A DNA stretch of 52,122 nucleotides, taken from positions 1-52,122 of the forward strand of contig CALIAG010000269.1 in assembly GCA_938041325.1 (NCBI GenBank), read 5' to 3'. The notes beneath the pieces are model-generated. The model worked only from the letters and a program-made list of their open reading frames with translations, was not told the origin of the DNA and did not search any database. Origin of the DNA: an uncultured Saprospiraceae bacterium. Lineage in GTDB: Bacteria; Bacteroidota; Bacteroidia; Chitinophagales; Saprospiraceae. The stretch's first letter is position 1. Every line of letters starts with the position of its first letter. This document shows, in pieces, positions 17,847-25,632 of the stretch. Made by a program: the position numbers and the translations under genes.

Positions 17847-18614
17847 ATGAATGCCGATAGTATTTATCGTCTGTGTGAATTTATAATTATCCTCTTAGCG
17901 ATTGGATTGCTGTCAAGCATCCTACTTGCCTTTCGATTTCTATTTCGAAAATTAAGGATTGAAAAAAGGAAACGGAACTACCTCCTTTTTTATATCGGCT
18001 TGGGTTTTCTTTGCTGGCTGGCTTTTCTCTCCTTGCTTGCTTTATCCGGCTTTTTTAAAGAATGGGAAATAATGCCACCCCGGTTTTTAGTAGCAATTGT
18101 ACCTCCTTTTATCGGTACCTTGATTTTGTTGTTTTCTAAAAGGTTTGGTCGTTTGTTGCGATTCATCCCACCGGAATGGTTGATTTACATTCAGTCATTC
18201 AGAATCATAATGGAAGTATTTCTTTGGCTGGGATTTACGGCAGGATTTGTTCCTTTTCAAATGACTTTTGTTGGTTTAAATTTTGACATTCTTGTTGGCT
18301 TGACTGCTCTTTTAGCTGCACCAGTATTTTTTGGTAGAGGCCGTTTTCGAACCTTTGAAGCCATTATCTGGAACATCTCAGGAATCTCTTTGTTGATTAA
18401 TATCATATTCATTTCGATTATATCGACACCGACTACTTTTCGGATTTTTATGAATGAACCTGCTAATACAATGATAGCAGAATTTCCATTTATTTTTATC
18501 TTGGGAATAATTGTACCTTTTGCCTTAGCGATGCATTTGTTTTCGATCAAGCAATTGGTTTCAGCGGAAAAATCAAAGATTAATTTTAATCCATTTCGGA
18601 GCAATAAGTCTTGA
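17847..18614 (+). CDS. Polytopic membrane protein of unknown function
   Basis: This 255-residue protein has about seven predicted transmembrane helices, starting with FIIILLAIGLLSSILLAFRF and ending with FPFIFILGIIVPFALAMHL. Short basic loops (RKLRIEKRKRN, SKRFGRLLR) suggest cytoplasmic connections. Between helices 4 and 5 the segment FGRGRFRTFEAIIWN may be a conserved loop. No catalytic motif or known signature is visible. It ends 40 nt before the SDR gene on the same strand, so the two may be co-transcribed. The substrate and role are unknown; I would call it only a putative integral membrane protein. Confidence 0.72.
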   Translation: MNADSIYRLCEFIIILLAIGLLSSILLAFRFLFRKLRIEKRKRNYLLFYIGLGFLCWLAFLSLLALSGFFKEWEIMPPRFLVAIVPPFIGTLILLFSKRFGRLLRFIPPEWLIYIQSFRIIMEVFLWLGFTAGFVPFQMTFVGLNFDILVGLTALLAAPVFFGRGRFRTFEAIIWNISGISLLINIIFISIISTPTTFRIFMNEPANTMIAEFPFIFILGIIVPFALAMHLFSIKQLVSAEKSKINFNPFRSNKS

Positions 18615-18654
18615 GGGAAATTACTTTAATCAAATCATTTTTAAATAAGAGATC

Positions 18655-19476
18655 ATGGGAAAATACAAAGGGAAAGTGGTTTGGATCACGGGTGCTTCTT
18701 CAGGAATAGGGGAGGAGATTGCGAAGAACTTTGCTGCAAAGGGAGCAAAGCTTGTCCTTTCTTCTCGACGGAAGGCGGAGTTGGAAAGAGTGAAGTCTGC
18801 TTGTAATTTACCCGATGAAGAAATCCTTGTTTTGCCTTTGGACCTGGCCAATCATGCAGAGATGGATGAAAAAGCAAGTAAGATTATTCAACATTTTGGA
18901 AAAATAGATGTACTGGTAAATAGTGGTGGCATTAGCCAAAGATCAATGGTCATTGATACAGATATGGAAGTTTACAAAAGATTGGTAGACATTGATTATT
19001 TAGGAACCGTGGCAGTAACGAAAGCTGTTTTGCCTTATTTTGTAAAACAAAAGAGTGGACAAATTGGCGTAATTACAAGTCTGATGGGAAAGTTTTCCTC
19101 ACCGATGCGTTCTGGCTACTGTGGCGCAAAGCATGCCTTGCATGGGTTCTTTGATGCGCTGCGACTGGAGCATGACGAAGACAATATCAAAGTGACTTTA
19201 ATCTGTCCGGGTTATATATTGACCAGTATTTCAGAGAACTCTTTGACTGCAGACGGATCCAAGCACAATAAGCTGGATGAAGGGCAACAGAAAGGAATGA
19301 CGGCAGAGGTATGTGCTGCGAAGATTGTAGAAGCTTTGCGCAAGGAAAAATTTGAGGTAACGATTGGAGGTTTTGAAACGTTTGGTATTTTATTGAAACG
19401 CTTTTTTCCAAAGTTTTTGCACCGTTACGTTTTGAAGGCTACCAAAAAGCAGGTAGCGGAAGTATCGACTAAGTAG
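18655..19476 (+). CDS. Short-chain dehydrogenase/reductase (classical SDR)
   Basis: This 273-residue NAD(P)-dependent oxidoreductase has the cofactor motif TGASSGIG at 12-19. The NNAG-like motif reads NSGG at 89-92. The catalytic residues are Ser142, Tyr155 and Lys159 (TSLMGK, SGYCGAK), followed by ICPGYILT. SSRRK after the second strand favours NADP(H). The basic, hydrophobic C-terminal region (FGILLKRFFPKFLHRYVLK) is seen in membrane-associated SDRs of the DHRS7 type and may contact lipid. The substrate is unknown; lipid or retinoid-like ketones are common for this subgroup. The stop lies 6 bp from the stop of the convergent methyltransferase gene. Confidence 0.92.
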   Translation: MGKYKGKVVWITGASSGIGEEIAKNFAAKGAKLVLSSRRKAELERVKSACNLPDEEILVLPLDLANHAEMDEKASKIIQHFGKIDVLVNSGGISQRSMVIDTDMEVYKRLVDIDYLGTVAVTKAVLPYFVKQKSGQIGVITSLMGKFSSPMRSGYCGAKHALHGFFDALRLEHDEDNIKVTLICPGYILTSISENSLTADGSKHNKLDEGQQKGMTAEVCAAKIVEALRKEKFEVTIGGFETFGILLKRFFPKFLHRYVLKATKKQVAEVSTK

Positions 19477-19482
19477 TTTCTT

Positions 19483-20064
19483 TTATTTGCTTCGAACCGC
19501 AATAATAACTCCAGTTGACCAATCCATTTTTGTAAGATTAAAATCTTCTCTATTTTCTAAATAATCAACGAGATGGTTGACCTTTTCTTGGTGACCTTCT
19601 GGCCAATTCTCTTGCGTTCTCATATCGTCAATAATATAAAAGCCACCCACTTTTACAAGTTCAAGCACTTCATCGATTTCACTGTACTTTCCTGGCCATG
19701 CGTCTGCAAAAATGAGGTCGAATTTTTCTCCCTTGTAATTTTTAATCCAAGGCGTTCCATCAGAGCAAATTATTTTTACCCGTTCATCTTTACCAAAATA
19801 GTCATTTGCAATCTCCGTTAATTGTGGATCATTGTCAATCGAAATTATTTGAGAACCACTGTCCATTCCCTCAATCATCCAAGCAAGAGAAAGACTAATT
19901 CCCGTTCCTAACTCAAGAATATATGCATTGGGTTTGGAAGTGATCAGCGTCTTTAATAAAGTACCAATGAATAGATCTGAAGGCATAGTAAAACCAATCT
20001 CTTGGCACTTTGCATTGATGCTAGCATATAGCGCCGGCTTATCAAGGATATTCGTTTCCTGCAT
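19483..20064 (-). CDS. SAM-dependent O-methyltransferase-like protein
   Basis: This 193-residue class I methyltransferase has motif I LELGTGISLSLAW, the acidic loop IISIDND that binds the SAM ribose, and DLIFADAWPGKY as motif IV. GGFYIIDDM follows. The layout matches small O-methyltransferases of the catechol/caffeoyl-CoA type (methyltransferase_24-like) that also carry the DAWPGKY stretch. No membrane segment is visible. The acceptor cannot be identified. It is convergent with the SDR gene upstream and 41 bp from the degenerate kinase-like gene on the same strand, so it could be the last gene of that operon. Confidence 0.85.
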   Translation of the reverse strand: MQETNILDKPALYASINAKCQEIGFTMPSDLFIGTLLKTLITSKPNAYILELGTGISLSLAWMIEGMDSGSQIISIDNDPQLTEIANDYFGKDERVKIICSDGTPWIKNYKGEKFDLIFADAWPGKYSEIDEVLELVKVGGFYIIDDMRTQENWPEGHQEKVNHLVDYLENREDFNLTKMDWSTGVIIAVRSK

Positions 20065-20105
20065 TTATTGAAATTTAAGAGAAATGAGAAATTAAAGAAA
20101 GTGTC

Positions 20106-21245
20106 TTAGGAATTGTCAGTGATACTGGAGCCCAGATTGGTTTGTAGAGGAAGGTTGATTAGAATAGAGAAATGTTCTGAGCCGCCTTCTGGGTTTTCAA
20201 TTTCCCCACCATAAAATTTGACCAACTCTTTTAGTAGGGAACATCTTAAATAAATTTCCATGCTAAGCAGTTGAATATTTTCTGGCGATAAGCCATTTGT
20301 TTGATCTAGATTGAATGTCTTTTTGACAAGAATGGAAATTTGTTTTGAAGATTTAGCTACAATATTAAGGTCAATCTTAGAAGAGAAATGATCGCTGTAG
20401 GAATTTACAATGAGCGTTTCAAAAAGTTTGGTCAAAAATTGTGGTTGATCAATGCTATGAGAAAAAACATCAATATTTAAATCCATTCCAACATTTAAGT
20501 TCTTTGAATGTTGAGATTCAATTTTTTCAATCGCTTCAAAAAAGACTTTTTCTATGTTGTTTTTACTTTTGGCTGGAGTCTTTTTCTTTTTAAGAATAGC
20601 AGATAAGTTTTCCAGTTCTACGATTATTTCAGCGAATGATTCAATCGCATCCTGTAACGCGTTATGTTCTTGATTGTCCTCATCTAATTTAAAAAGATTA
20701 GTGATTAAAAAATCGAACCCTTCAATTGCATTTTGATTGTAATTTAAGGCGTGTTGGATTTGATTGGCGTAGTTGAAGTTTTCCGTATTAAGGATAGCTA
20801 GGAGCTTGTTTTTATCTTCAAGGTAATCTTCAAAAGCACCGTCTTGCAGAAATTTTAGGTTTTCAATACTCAGTTCTATTTCGTTTTTACTTTGTTGATG
20901 TTTTTGAAAAAGCGAGTATAGGTCTGTTAAATCATCAATATTCCAAAGTAGAAAAACCTGACCATTAAATTCTGTGAAACGAATCGTAAAGTCATAAAAA
21001 CCAGGAAGGTCTTTAAAGGAAGTTTCCACTCTTTTGAGGGTTACTTCTTTTTTATTTTTTAGAATATTTAAATTTTTGTAGACGGATTCGAGAAGTGGAA
21101 AGTAGGAAAATATGGATTGATTTAGAAGAGTAGAAGAGTCAAATAAAACATCATTGCTACAAACAATGTTGCCTCTTTCATCCAATAATATTATTTGGCT
21201 GAATCCTGGAGTACTTGGTTTACCTTGATCCTTAAGGTCAAACAT
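20106..21245 (-). CDS. PAS-like/degenerate histidine-kinase-like protein of the GTPase module
   Basis: The 379-residue protein has no membrane segment. Residues 15-110 look like a PAS-type sensor (QIILLDERGNIVCSND at the start, FNGQVFLLWNIDDLTDL at the end). A long helical region at 120-240 occupies the place of a dimerisation domain, but I find no convincing phospho-accepting His context. The C-terminal 130 residues follow the order of a histidine-kinase ATPase domain. An N-box-like FETLIVNSYSDHF is present and the end LLKELVKFYGGEIENPEGG resembles the G2 region, but the DxGxG ATP-lid motif is missing. I infer a non-catalytic sensor or scaffold. It starts 10 nt after the GTPase gene, so co-expression is likely. 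A true but divergent kinase is possible. Confidence 0.7.
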   Translation of the reverse strand: MFDLKDQGKPSTPGFSQIILLDERGNIVCSNDVLFDSSTLLNQSIFSYFPLLESVYKNLNILKNKKEVTLKRVETSFKDLPGFYDFTIRFTEFNGQVFLLWNIDDLTDLYSLFQKHQQSKNEIELSIENLKFLQDGAFEDYLEDKNKLLAILNTENFNYANQIQHALNYNQNAIEGFDFLITNLFKLDEDNQEHNALQDAIESFAEIIVELENLSAILKKKKTPAKSKNNIEKVFFEAIEKIESQHSKNLNVGMDLNIDVFSHSIDQPQFLTKLFETLIVNSYSDHFSSKIDLNIVAKSSKQISILVKKTFNLDQTNGLSPENIQLLSMEIYLRCSLLKELVKFYGGEIENPEGGSEHFSILINLPLQTNLGSSITDNS

Positions 21246-21255
21246 TTGTTGGGGT

Positions 21256-21741
21256 TTAGTCTAGTAATTCTGCACCTAATTGTTGAAAAAGGGATTCTAC
21301 ATTTTTTCCTGTTTTTGCAGAGGTTGTAATATCCCAGGGCATAGATATTTCTTTTTTGACCTCTTCGAGCTGTTCTTCAGTGACTAAGTCTTCTTTATTA
21401 CCAACAACTTTAATTATTCCTCCTTTAACCATATCCTTGAGGTAGTTGATATCCTCTTCTAAGTTTTTGTAAGTGGATGGGCGAGTAAGATCAAAAACGT
21501 AAATAATACCACTTGCGCCTAAAAAGTAGGAAGTAGGTACTTTGTCTTGTGAGACTTCACCTGCAATATCCCAAACTAAAAGAGAGATTTCTCTTCCATT
21601 TACCTCTATCGTTTTCTTGTTTACTTTTACTCCAATAGTAGTGAGGTATTTATCACTAAATCTACTGTAAATAAACTGGTTGAAAAGAGATGTTTTTCCC
21701 ACTCCAAAACTTCCTGTAAGAATTACCTTTTTCGATATCAT
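21256..21741 (-). CDS. Ras/Rab-like small GTPase
   Basis: This 161-residue protein is little more than a G domain. G1 is GSFGVGKTS at 10-18. G2 is TTIGV around Thr35, in a setting strikingly like eukaryotic Rab switch I. G3 is WDIAGEV at 57-63 (Asp58, Gly61), G4 is NKED and G5 is TSAK. At the position of Ras Gln61 it has Glu62, so intrinsic hydrolysis may be slow or need a partner. No lipidation signal or extra domain is visible. Its start overlaps the stop of the upstream roadblock-like gene by 4 bp, suggesting translational coupling, as in MglA/MglB-type pairs. The cellular process is unknown. Confidence 0.9.
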   Translation of the reverse strand: MISKKVILTGSFGVGKTSLFNQFIYSRFSDKYLTTIGVKVNKKTIEVNGREISLLVWDIAGEVSQDKVPTSYFLGASGIIYVFDLTRPSTYKNLEEDINYLKDMVKGGIIKVVGNKEDLVTEEQLEEVKKEISMPWDITTSAKTGKNVESLFQQLGAELLD

Positions 21742-22595
21742 ACTGCTGTTCTTTCCTTATTGAGTTGTGTTGTTATAAAGTATTCTTCTAATTTACTGGA
21801 AATATAGTTAAAATTCGTTTCGTCAATCTCTTTTGCTCTATGTTTTAATTCTTTTTCAGCAAAATCATATAGAGATGTTGATAATTTGTCTCTTTCACCT
21901 GAAGACAATGATCCTTTCATCGCAACAGCGATGTAATAAGAGTGGAAAGATTGTGTAAAAATTGCATGTGTGTCATATTCAATCAGTTCCAATTCTTCCG
22001 TTCCTTTTTGGAAGGCATCTTCTACAAAAGCTTTAATTGCAGTAAGCATGCCAGCGACAACATCCTGATCAATTGTACTGCGAATTGAAGCCTGCCCCAT
22101 TAGGAGCCCGGAGTCTCTTTGCACTACAAAGATTTCTTCTATAATCGGACTATCAATATCACTTAAAATAATATCACTAGAATTTATTCCAAAAAGAGAG
22201 GCTTTGATTTTCCCAAGGATACCTTGAGAAGAAAAGGTGTTTTTGACTCGATCATCAATGCTATCTTTTAAGATCTGAAATTGATGGGCAATATATCTTT
22301 TGATCATTTTACCCATAGCTGGATAAAGCAGATTTAGAATATCTTCTTGCGAATCTAAAAGTTGTTCTTTGGTAATTTCCCTAACTTCTTGTCTGTATTC
22401 ATCTGGAAAATTACTTTTTAGTAGATCTATTTGTTCTTTAATGATTGGAGAAATCCTAGGAGTGAGTTGTTCTTTATTATCAAGAATTTCTTGCAGTTGT
22501 TCCAAAGCATCACGATCCTCTCGCAGAAGAATTTGTCTTAATTCTTTCAGCAATAACTCCTCATCTCGACTGTCTGGTTTTCGTCCTTTATCCAT
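21738..22595 (-). CDS. Roadblock/LC7-like putative GTPase partner
   Basis: The first 120 of 285 residues are charged and helical (LLLKELRQILLREDRDALEQ onward). From about residue 150 a strand-helix-strand pattern follows: IIEEIFVVQRDSGLLMGQAS, then DQDVVAGMLTAIKAFVEDAF, then LELIEYDTHAIFTQ and YYIAVAMKGS. This is the order seen in roadblock/LC7 domains such as MglB, which bind and regulate small GTPases. From memory, a related two-part region precedes an OmpA domain in some cyanobacterial proteins; here no OmpA domain is attached. The 4-bp overlap with the GTPase gene supports a functional pair. GAP or scaffold activity is inference. The fold assignment rests on pattern only. Confidence 0.7.
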   Translation of the reverse strand: MDKGRKPDSRDEELLLKELRQILLREDRDALEQLQEILDNKEQLTPRISPIIKEQIDLLKSNFPDEYRQEVREITKEQLLDSQEDILNLLYPAMGKMIKRYIAHQFQILKDSIDDRVKNTFSSQGILGKIKASLFGINSSDIILSDIDSPIIEEIFVVQRDSGLLMGQASIRSTIDQDVVAGMLTAIKAFVEDAFQKGTEELELIEYDTHAIFTQSFHSYYIAVAMKGSLSSGERDKLSTSLYDFAEKELKHRAKEIDETNFNYISSKLEEYFITTQLNKERTAV

Positions 22596-22655
22596 GGATC
22601 GTAAAGAAATAATTCAAAAATGGCAAATTTGAACAAGCCAATTTTAATATAAAGC

Positions 22656-23021
22656 CTATTTCGAATTCATTAATTTTTGACCTAATTCGGAGAGTAGCTT
22701 ACCAATGATTTCTTTATCATTTTGGCTATTGGATACAAGTTTTGTATCTAAATTTTCTACTCGGGTCTCTAATTTTTGATGAACTGTTGAAATCTTATTT
22801 TCTATCAAATCTTTGATTTGGGTTTCTTTTTCTTCAGCTGATTTTGATAGTGCTTCCGACTTTTTGGCTAGTTGTTGTTCTAGTTCGTCAATCCTTTCAT
22901 GGAGTTTATTAATTTCAGATTGGAATTCACCAATTTGCTGCCCCATCAAGATGTCACGAATAGTACTTATTTCACTTAAGTTCATAGTCCCATTTGACGA
23001 TTTTGTATCTTTTTTTGACAT
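22656..23021 (-). CDS. Coiled-coil protein, first gene of the GTPase module
   Basis: The likely start is the ATG at 23021 (MSKKDTKSSNG); a longer frame to 23093 lacks support. The 121-residue protein has a short polar N-terminus, the motif ISTIRDILMGQQIGEFQSEI, and then continuous heptads to the end (LHERIDELEQQL, ENKISTVHQKLETRVENLDTKL). It should form a parallel dimer or trimer. It is 60 bp upstream of the roadblock-like gene on the same strand. I infer a structural or targeting partner for the GTPase module. No catalytic feature is present. The first-gene position implies that its upstream 392-bp spacer carries the module's promoter. Confidence 0.75.
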   Translation of the reverse strand: MSKKDTKSSNGTMNLSEISTIRDILMGQQIGEFQSEINKLHERIDELEQQLAKKSEALSKSAEEKETQIKDLIENKISTVHQKLETRVENLDTKLVSNSQNDKEIIGKLLSELGQKLMNSK

Positions 23022-23413
23022 ATCCCCCTGTTTAAATATTGTTTTAATTAAAAAAAAATCCCAAAAACCCTTGTAAATTGAATCTAACTCCAAATCTGGA
23101 AGTAAATTAAATTATCAACTTTTGGCAGTAATGTGTTTGAATTGTAAGGGTTGAAGGTATTCTAAGGAGTTTACTTCCAAATTTAAAAATAAAAAGGGAT
23201 TAAAAACCTTATTTGATGATATATTTTACTAATACATAAGTATTTCACCTCTAGCCTTTAATAATAGTTCATTCAAGAATAAAGTTTTATGTAAAAACAA
23301 AATATGCACCTTTTAATATTGGGGCTTTTCCCCAATTACTTCCTTTCAACGTAAAATTTAACGAATTTTATCATTTTAAGTTTTGTTTTTTTATTTCTAA
23401 TAACGATCGAAGG
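23022..23413. promoter_or_regulatory. Divergent spacer upstream of the GTPase module
   Basis: This AT-rich spacer separates the minus-strand GTPase module from the plus-strand deacetylase-like gene. A small hairpin (ATTGGGG at 23318-23324, complement at 23330-23336) lies about 80 bp before the latter and could be an attenuator or a protein site. I could not find a full promoter for either direction, and no coding frame is convincing. Confidence 0.3.
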
Positions 23414-24766
23414 TTGAACGCTACTTATATTTTCTTTAATCCTCAAGTCTCTCCTCGACTTCAATTTATTGCAAATTGGATTTTTGAAGATGTTCTCGAT
23501 GGCAAGATCATTTTTAGAGCAAGCCCAATAGATAGAAAATTGAATAATAATGAGGTTTTAATCAATTATTCTAATCAGCCTTCTACTTCTAAAGAAATAT
23601 TCGTTTTACCGCATTCTTTGCTATTTGAAACAAATATTAAAAAACAACAAATCGATGTTTTTAAGGAAGAAAACCTTCTAGCTTTTTTTCAAACGAAACA
23701 TGGAAAAGAACAATTAGATCCAGATTTTTCCTTTGACATATTTGCAGTTTTATTTTACCTCATCAGTCGCTACGAAGAATACCTTGATTTTGAACCGGAT
23801 TCACATGGCCGTTTTTCTGCCAAACAAAGTCTTGCGTTCAAAGAAAATTTTATACAAACTCCTTTAGTTGATTTATGGATCGAAGTTTTAAAATCAAAAA
23901 TCAAAAATAAATTTCCACAAATAAAATTCAATGAACGGCCTTATTCTTTTCTGCCAACCTTCGATATTGACATGGCTTGGGCGTTTTTAAATAAATCTAC
24001 CTTTCGTACTTTTTCTTCTTTTGGAAAAGACCTTTTGACTTTTCACTTTAAACAATTAAAATTAAAATCTGCTGTCTTTTTAAGAAATCAAAATGATCCG
24101 TTTTTTCAATTTAACTATATGGAAAAAACGCTTCAAAAGTTACAAACAAAGGCCACTTATTTTATACTAATTGGGGATTATGGTCCATATGATAAGAATG
24201 GAGATTATAAGAATTCTCATTTTAGGAAACTTATTAAAAATTTAGCATTATCCAATAGCATAGGAATCCATCCGTCCTATGAATCTAATTCTTCCATTGA
24301 TAAGTTGAAAGAAGAAAAAAGAAGACTCTCTGAAATCATAAATAAAGATATAACAAAGAGCCGTCAACATTATTTAAAATTATCATTCCCAGTGACTTAT
24401 CAGAATTTGATTGAAGTTGGAATTCTGGAAGATTACTCGATGGGTTATGCCGCTCAAATTGGATATAGGGCGAGTACTGGCAGGTCTTTTCCTTGGTTTG
24501 ATTTGGTAAAAAATGAATCAACTAAGCTTAAAATTATTCCGTTTAATTGGATGGACGTTACGCTTAAAGAATATTTAAAATGGAGCCCTCAAGAAGCGAT
24601 AGAGGAAGTTCGTGTTTTGATCGATCAAGCGAAGAAGCTTGGCATTCCTCAATGCTCCATTTGGCACAATAGCTCTTTTTCCGAAATAGGAGAATGGGAA
24701 GAATGGAAGCTTGTATTTGAAAAATTATTAGAAATTACGGTAGACCTACCTGACACTCCTCAATAA
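23414..24766 (+). CDS. Polysaccharide-deacetylase-like protein (DUF7033-type N-terminus)
   Basis: The frame opens with TTG at 23414, and no suitable ATG lies near, giving 450 residues. The N-terminal 170 residues fit the domain that precedes the deacetylase barrel in Bacteroidota proteins (FDIFAVLFYLISRYEEYL is the recognisable piece). The NodB-like part begins with the metal-binding strand LPTFDIDMAWAF, and GIHPSYES contributes His. Such enzymes remove acetyl groups from envelope or extracellular glycans. There is no signal peptide, so it may act inside the cell on a precursor. Loss of the second HxxxH His cannot be excluded. It stands alone between two spacers. Confidence 0.75.
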   Translation: MNATYIFFNPQVSPRLQFIANWIFEDVLDGKIIFRASPIDRKLNNNEVLINYSNQPSTSKEIFVLPHSLLFETNIKKQQIDVFKEENLLAFFQTKHGKEQLDPDFSFDIFAVLFYLISRYEEYLDFEPDSHGRFSAKQSLAFKENFIQTPLVDLWIEVLKSKIKNKFPQIKFNERPYSFLPTFDIDMAWAFLNKSTFRTFSSFGKDLLTFHFKQLKLKSAVFLRNQNDPFFQFNYMEKTLQKLQTKATYFILIGDYGPYDKNGDYKNSHFRKLIKNLALSNSIGIHPSYESNSSIDKLKEEKRRLSEIINKDITKSRQHYLKLSFPVTYQNLIEVGILEDYSMGYAAQIGYRASTGRSFPWFDLVKNESTKLKIIPFNWMDVTLKEYLKWSPQEAIEEVRVLIDQAKKLGIPQCSIWHNSSFSEIGEWEEWKLVFEKLLEITVDLPDTPQ

Positions 24767-24930
24767 GTGGACTTTAACAATGTAACAAGGAAGATTTAGA
24801 TTAAAAGACTCAGTAATTATACGAGAACTTATAGGATCTCCTAGCATTTAACTGCGAATATTTTATTAGCTTTATCATTCAAGGTAAAATCGCAATACTT
24901 CTAAATGAAGTTGACAAAAAAAGTCCAAAG

Positions 24931-25581
24931 ATGATTTATAATTTTAATGACCATAATTCTCTGGCTAATAAATTTGTGAGTGAGCTCAGGGATGTTAATG
25001 TGCAAAATGATAGAATGAGATTTAGAAGAAATCTCGAACGCCTAGGTGAAGTGATGGCCTATGAAATTAGCAAAACCATTAACTATACTTCCAAAGATAT
25101 AGAAACACCGATGGGAATCGCAAAAATAGATTTGCCAGACCAGAAAGTTGTATTGGCTACTATTTTGAGAGCAGGAATGCCATTGCACCAAGGTTTGTTG
25201 AATTATTTTGATGGAGCAGATAATGCCTTTGTGTCTGCATACAGAAGACATCATAAGGACGGTACTTTCGAAATAAAAATGGAATATATTTCCAGTCCCA
25301 AGTTGGACAACAGCATTTTGATTGTGGCAGATCCCATGTTAGCTACTGGAGCTTCAATGGACATAAGTATAAAGGGGCTTTTAGAAATGGGGACTCCTGC
25401 GGAGTTACATGTTGTGACAGCAATCGCCTCTTCCTATGGTTTGAACTATATTAAAAGATTGTACCCGCAAGCACATATTTGGATGGGGGCATTAGATGAA
25501 GAGTTAACCGCAAAATCATATATCGTTCCTGGATTAGGAGATGCAGGCGACTTGAGTTATGGTAGTAAAATGCAGGACTAA
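24931..25581 (+). CDS. upp: Uracil phosphoribosyltransferase
   Basis: This cytoplasmic salvage enzyme joins uracil to PRPP to make UMP. The 216-residue protein carries the PRPP-binding loop VADPMLATGAS at 132-142 and the ILRAGMP segment at 78-84. The C-terminal uracil-binding loop YIVPGLGDAGD is near the end. All match type I bacterial enzymes. It is 50 bp upstream of a Na+/solute symporter on the same strand, but no link between the two is proven. Window-wide, another pyrimidine salvage gene (thymidine kinase) lies at the right edge. Confidence 0.95.
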   Translation: MIYNFNDHNSLANKFVSELRDVNVQNDRMRFRRNLERLGEVMAYEISKTINYTSKDIETPMGIAKIDLPDQKVVLATILRAGMPLHQGLLNYFDGADNAFVSAYRRHHKDGTFEIKMEYISSPKLDNSILIVADPMLATGASMDISIKGLLEMGTPAELHVVTAIASSYGLNYIKRLYPQAHIWMGALDEELTAKSYIVPGLGDAGDLSYGSKMQD

Positions 25582-25632
25582 AGCTTGCACAGATAAAGGA
25601 TTACAAAAACAAACAGCCTAATATTTTTATAA

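Noticed and set aside
18257-18604. Minus-strand frame of 115 residues
   Set aside because: It is antisense to transmembrane helices of the unknown membrane protein and has a shadow-type composition.
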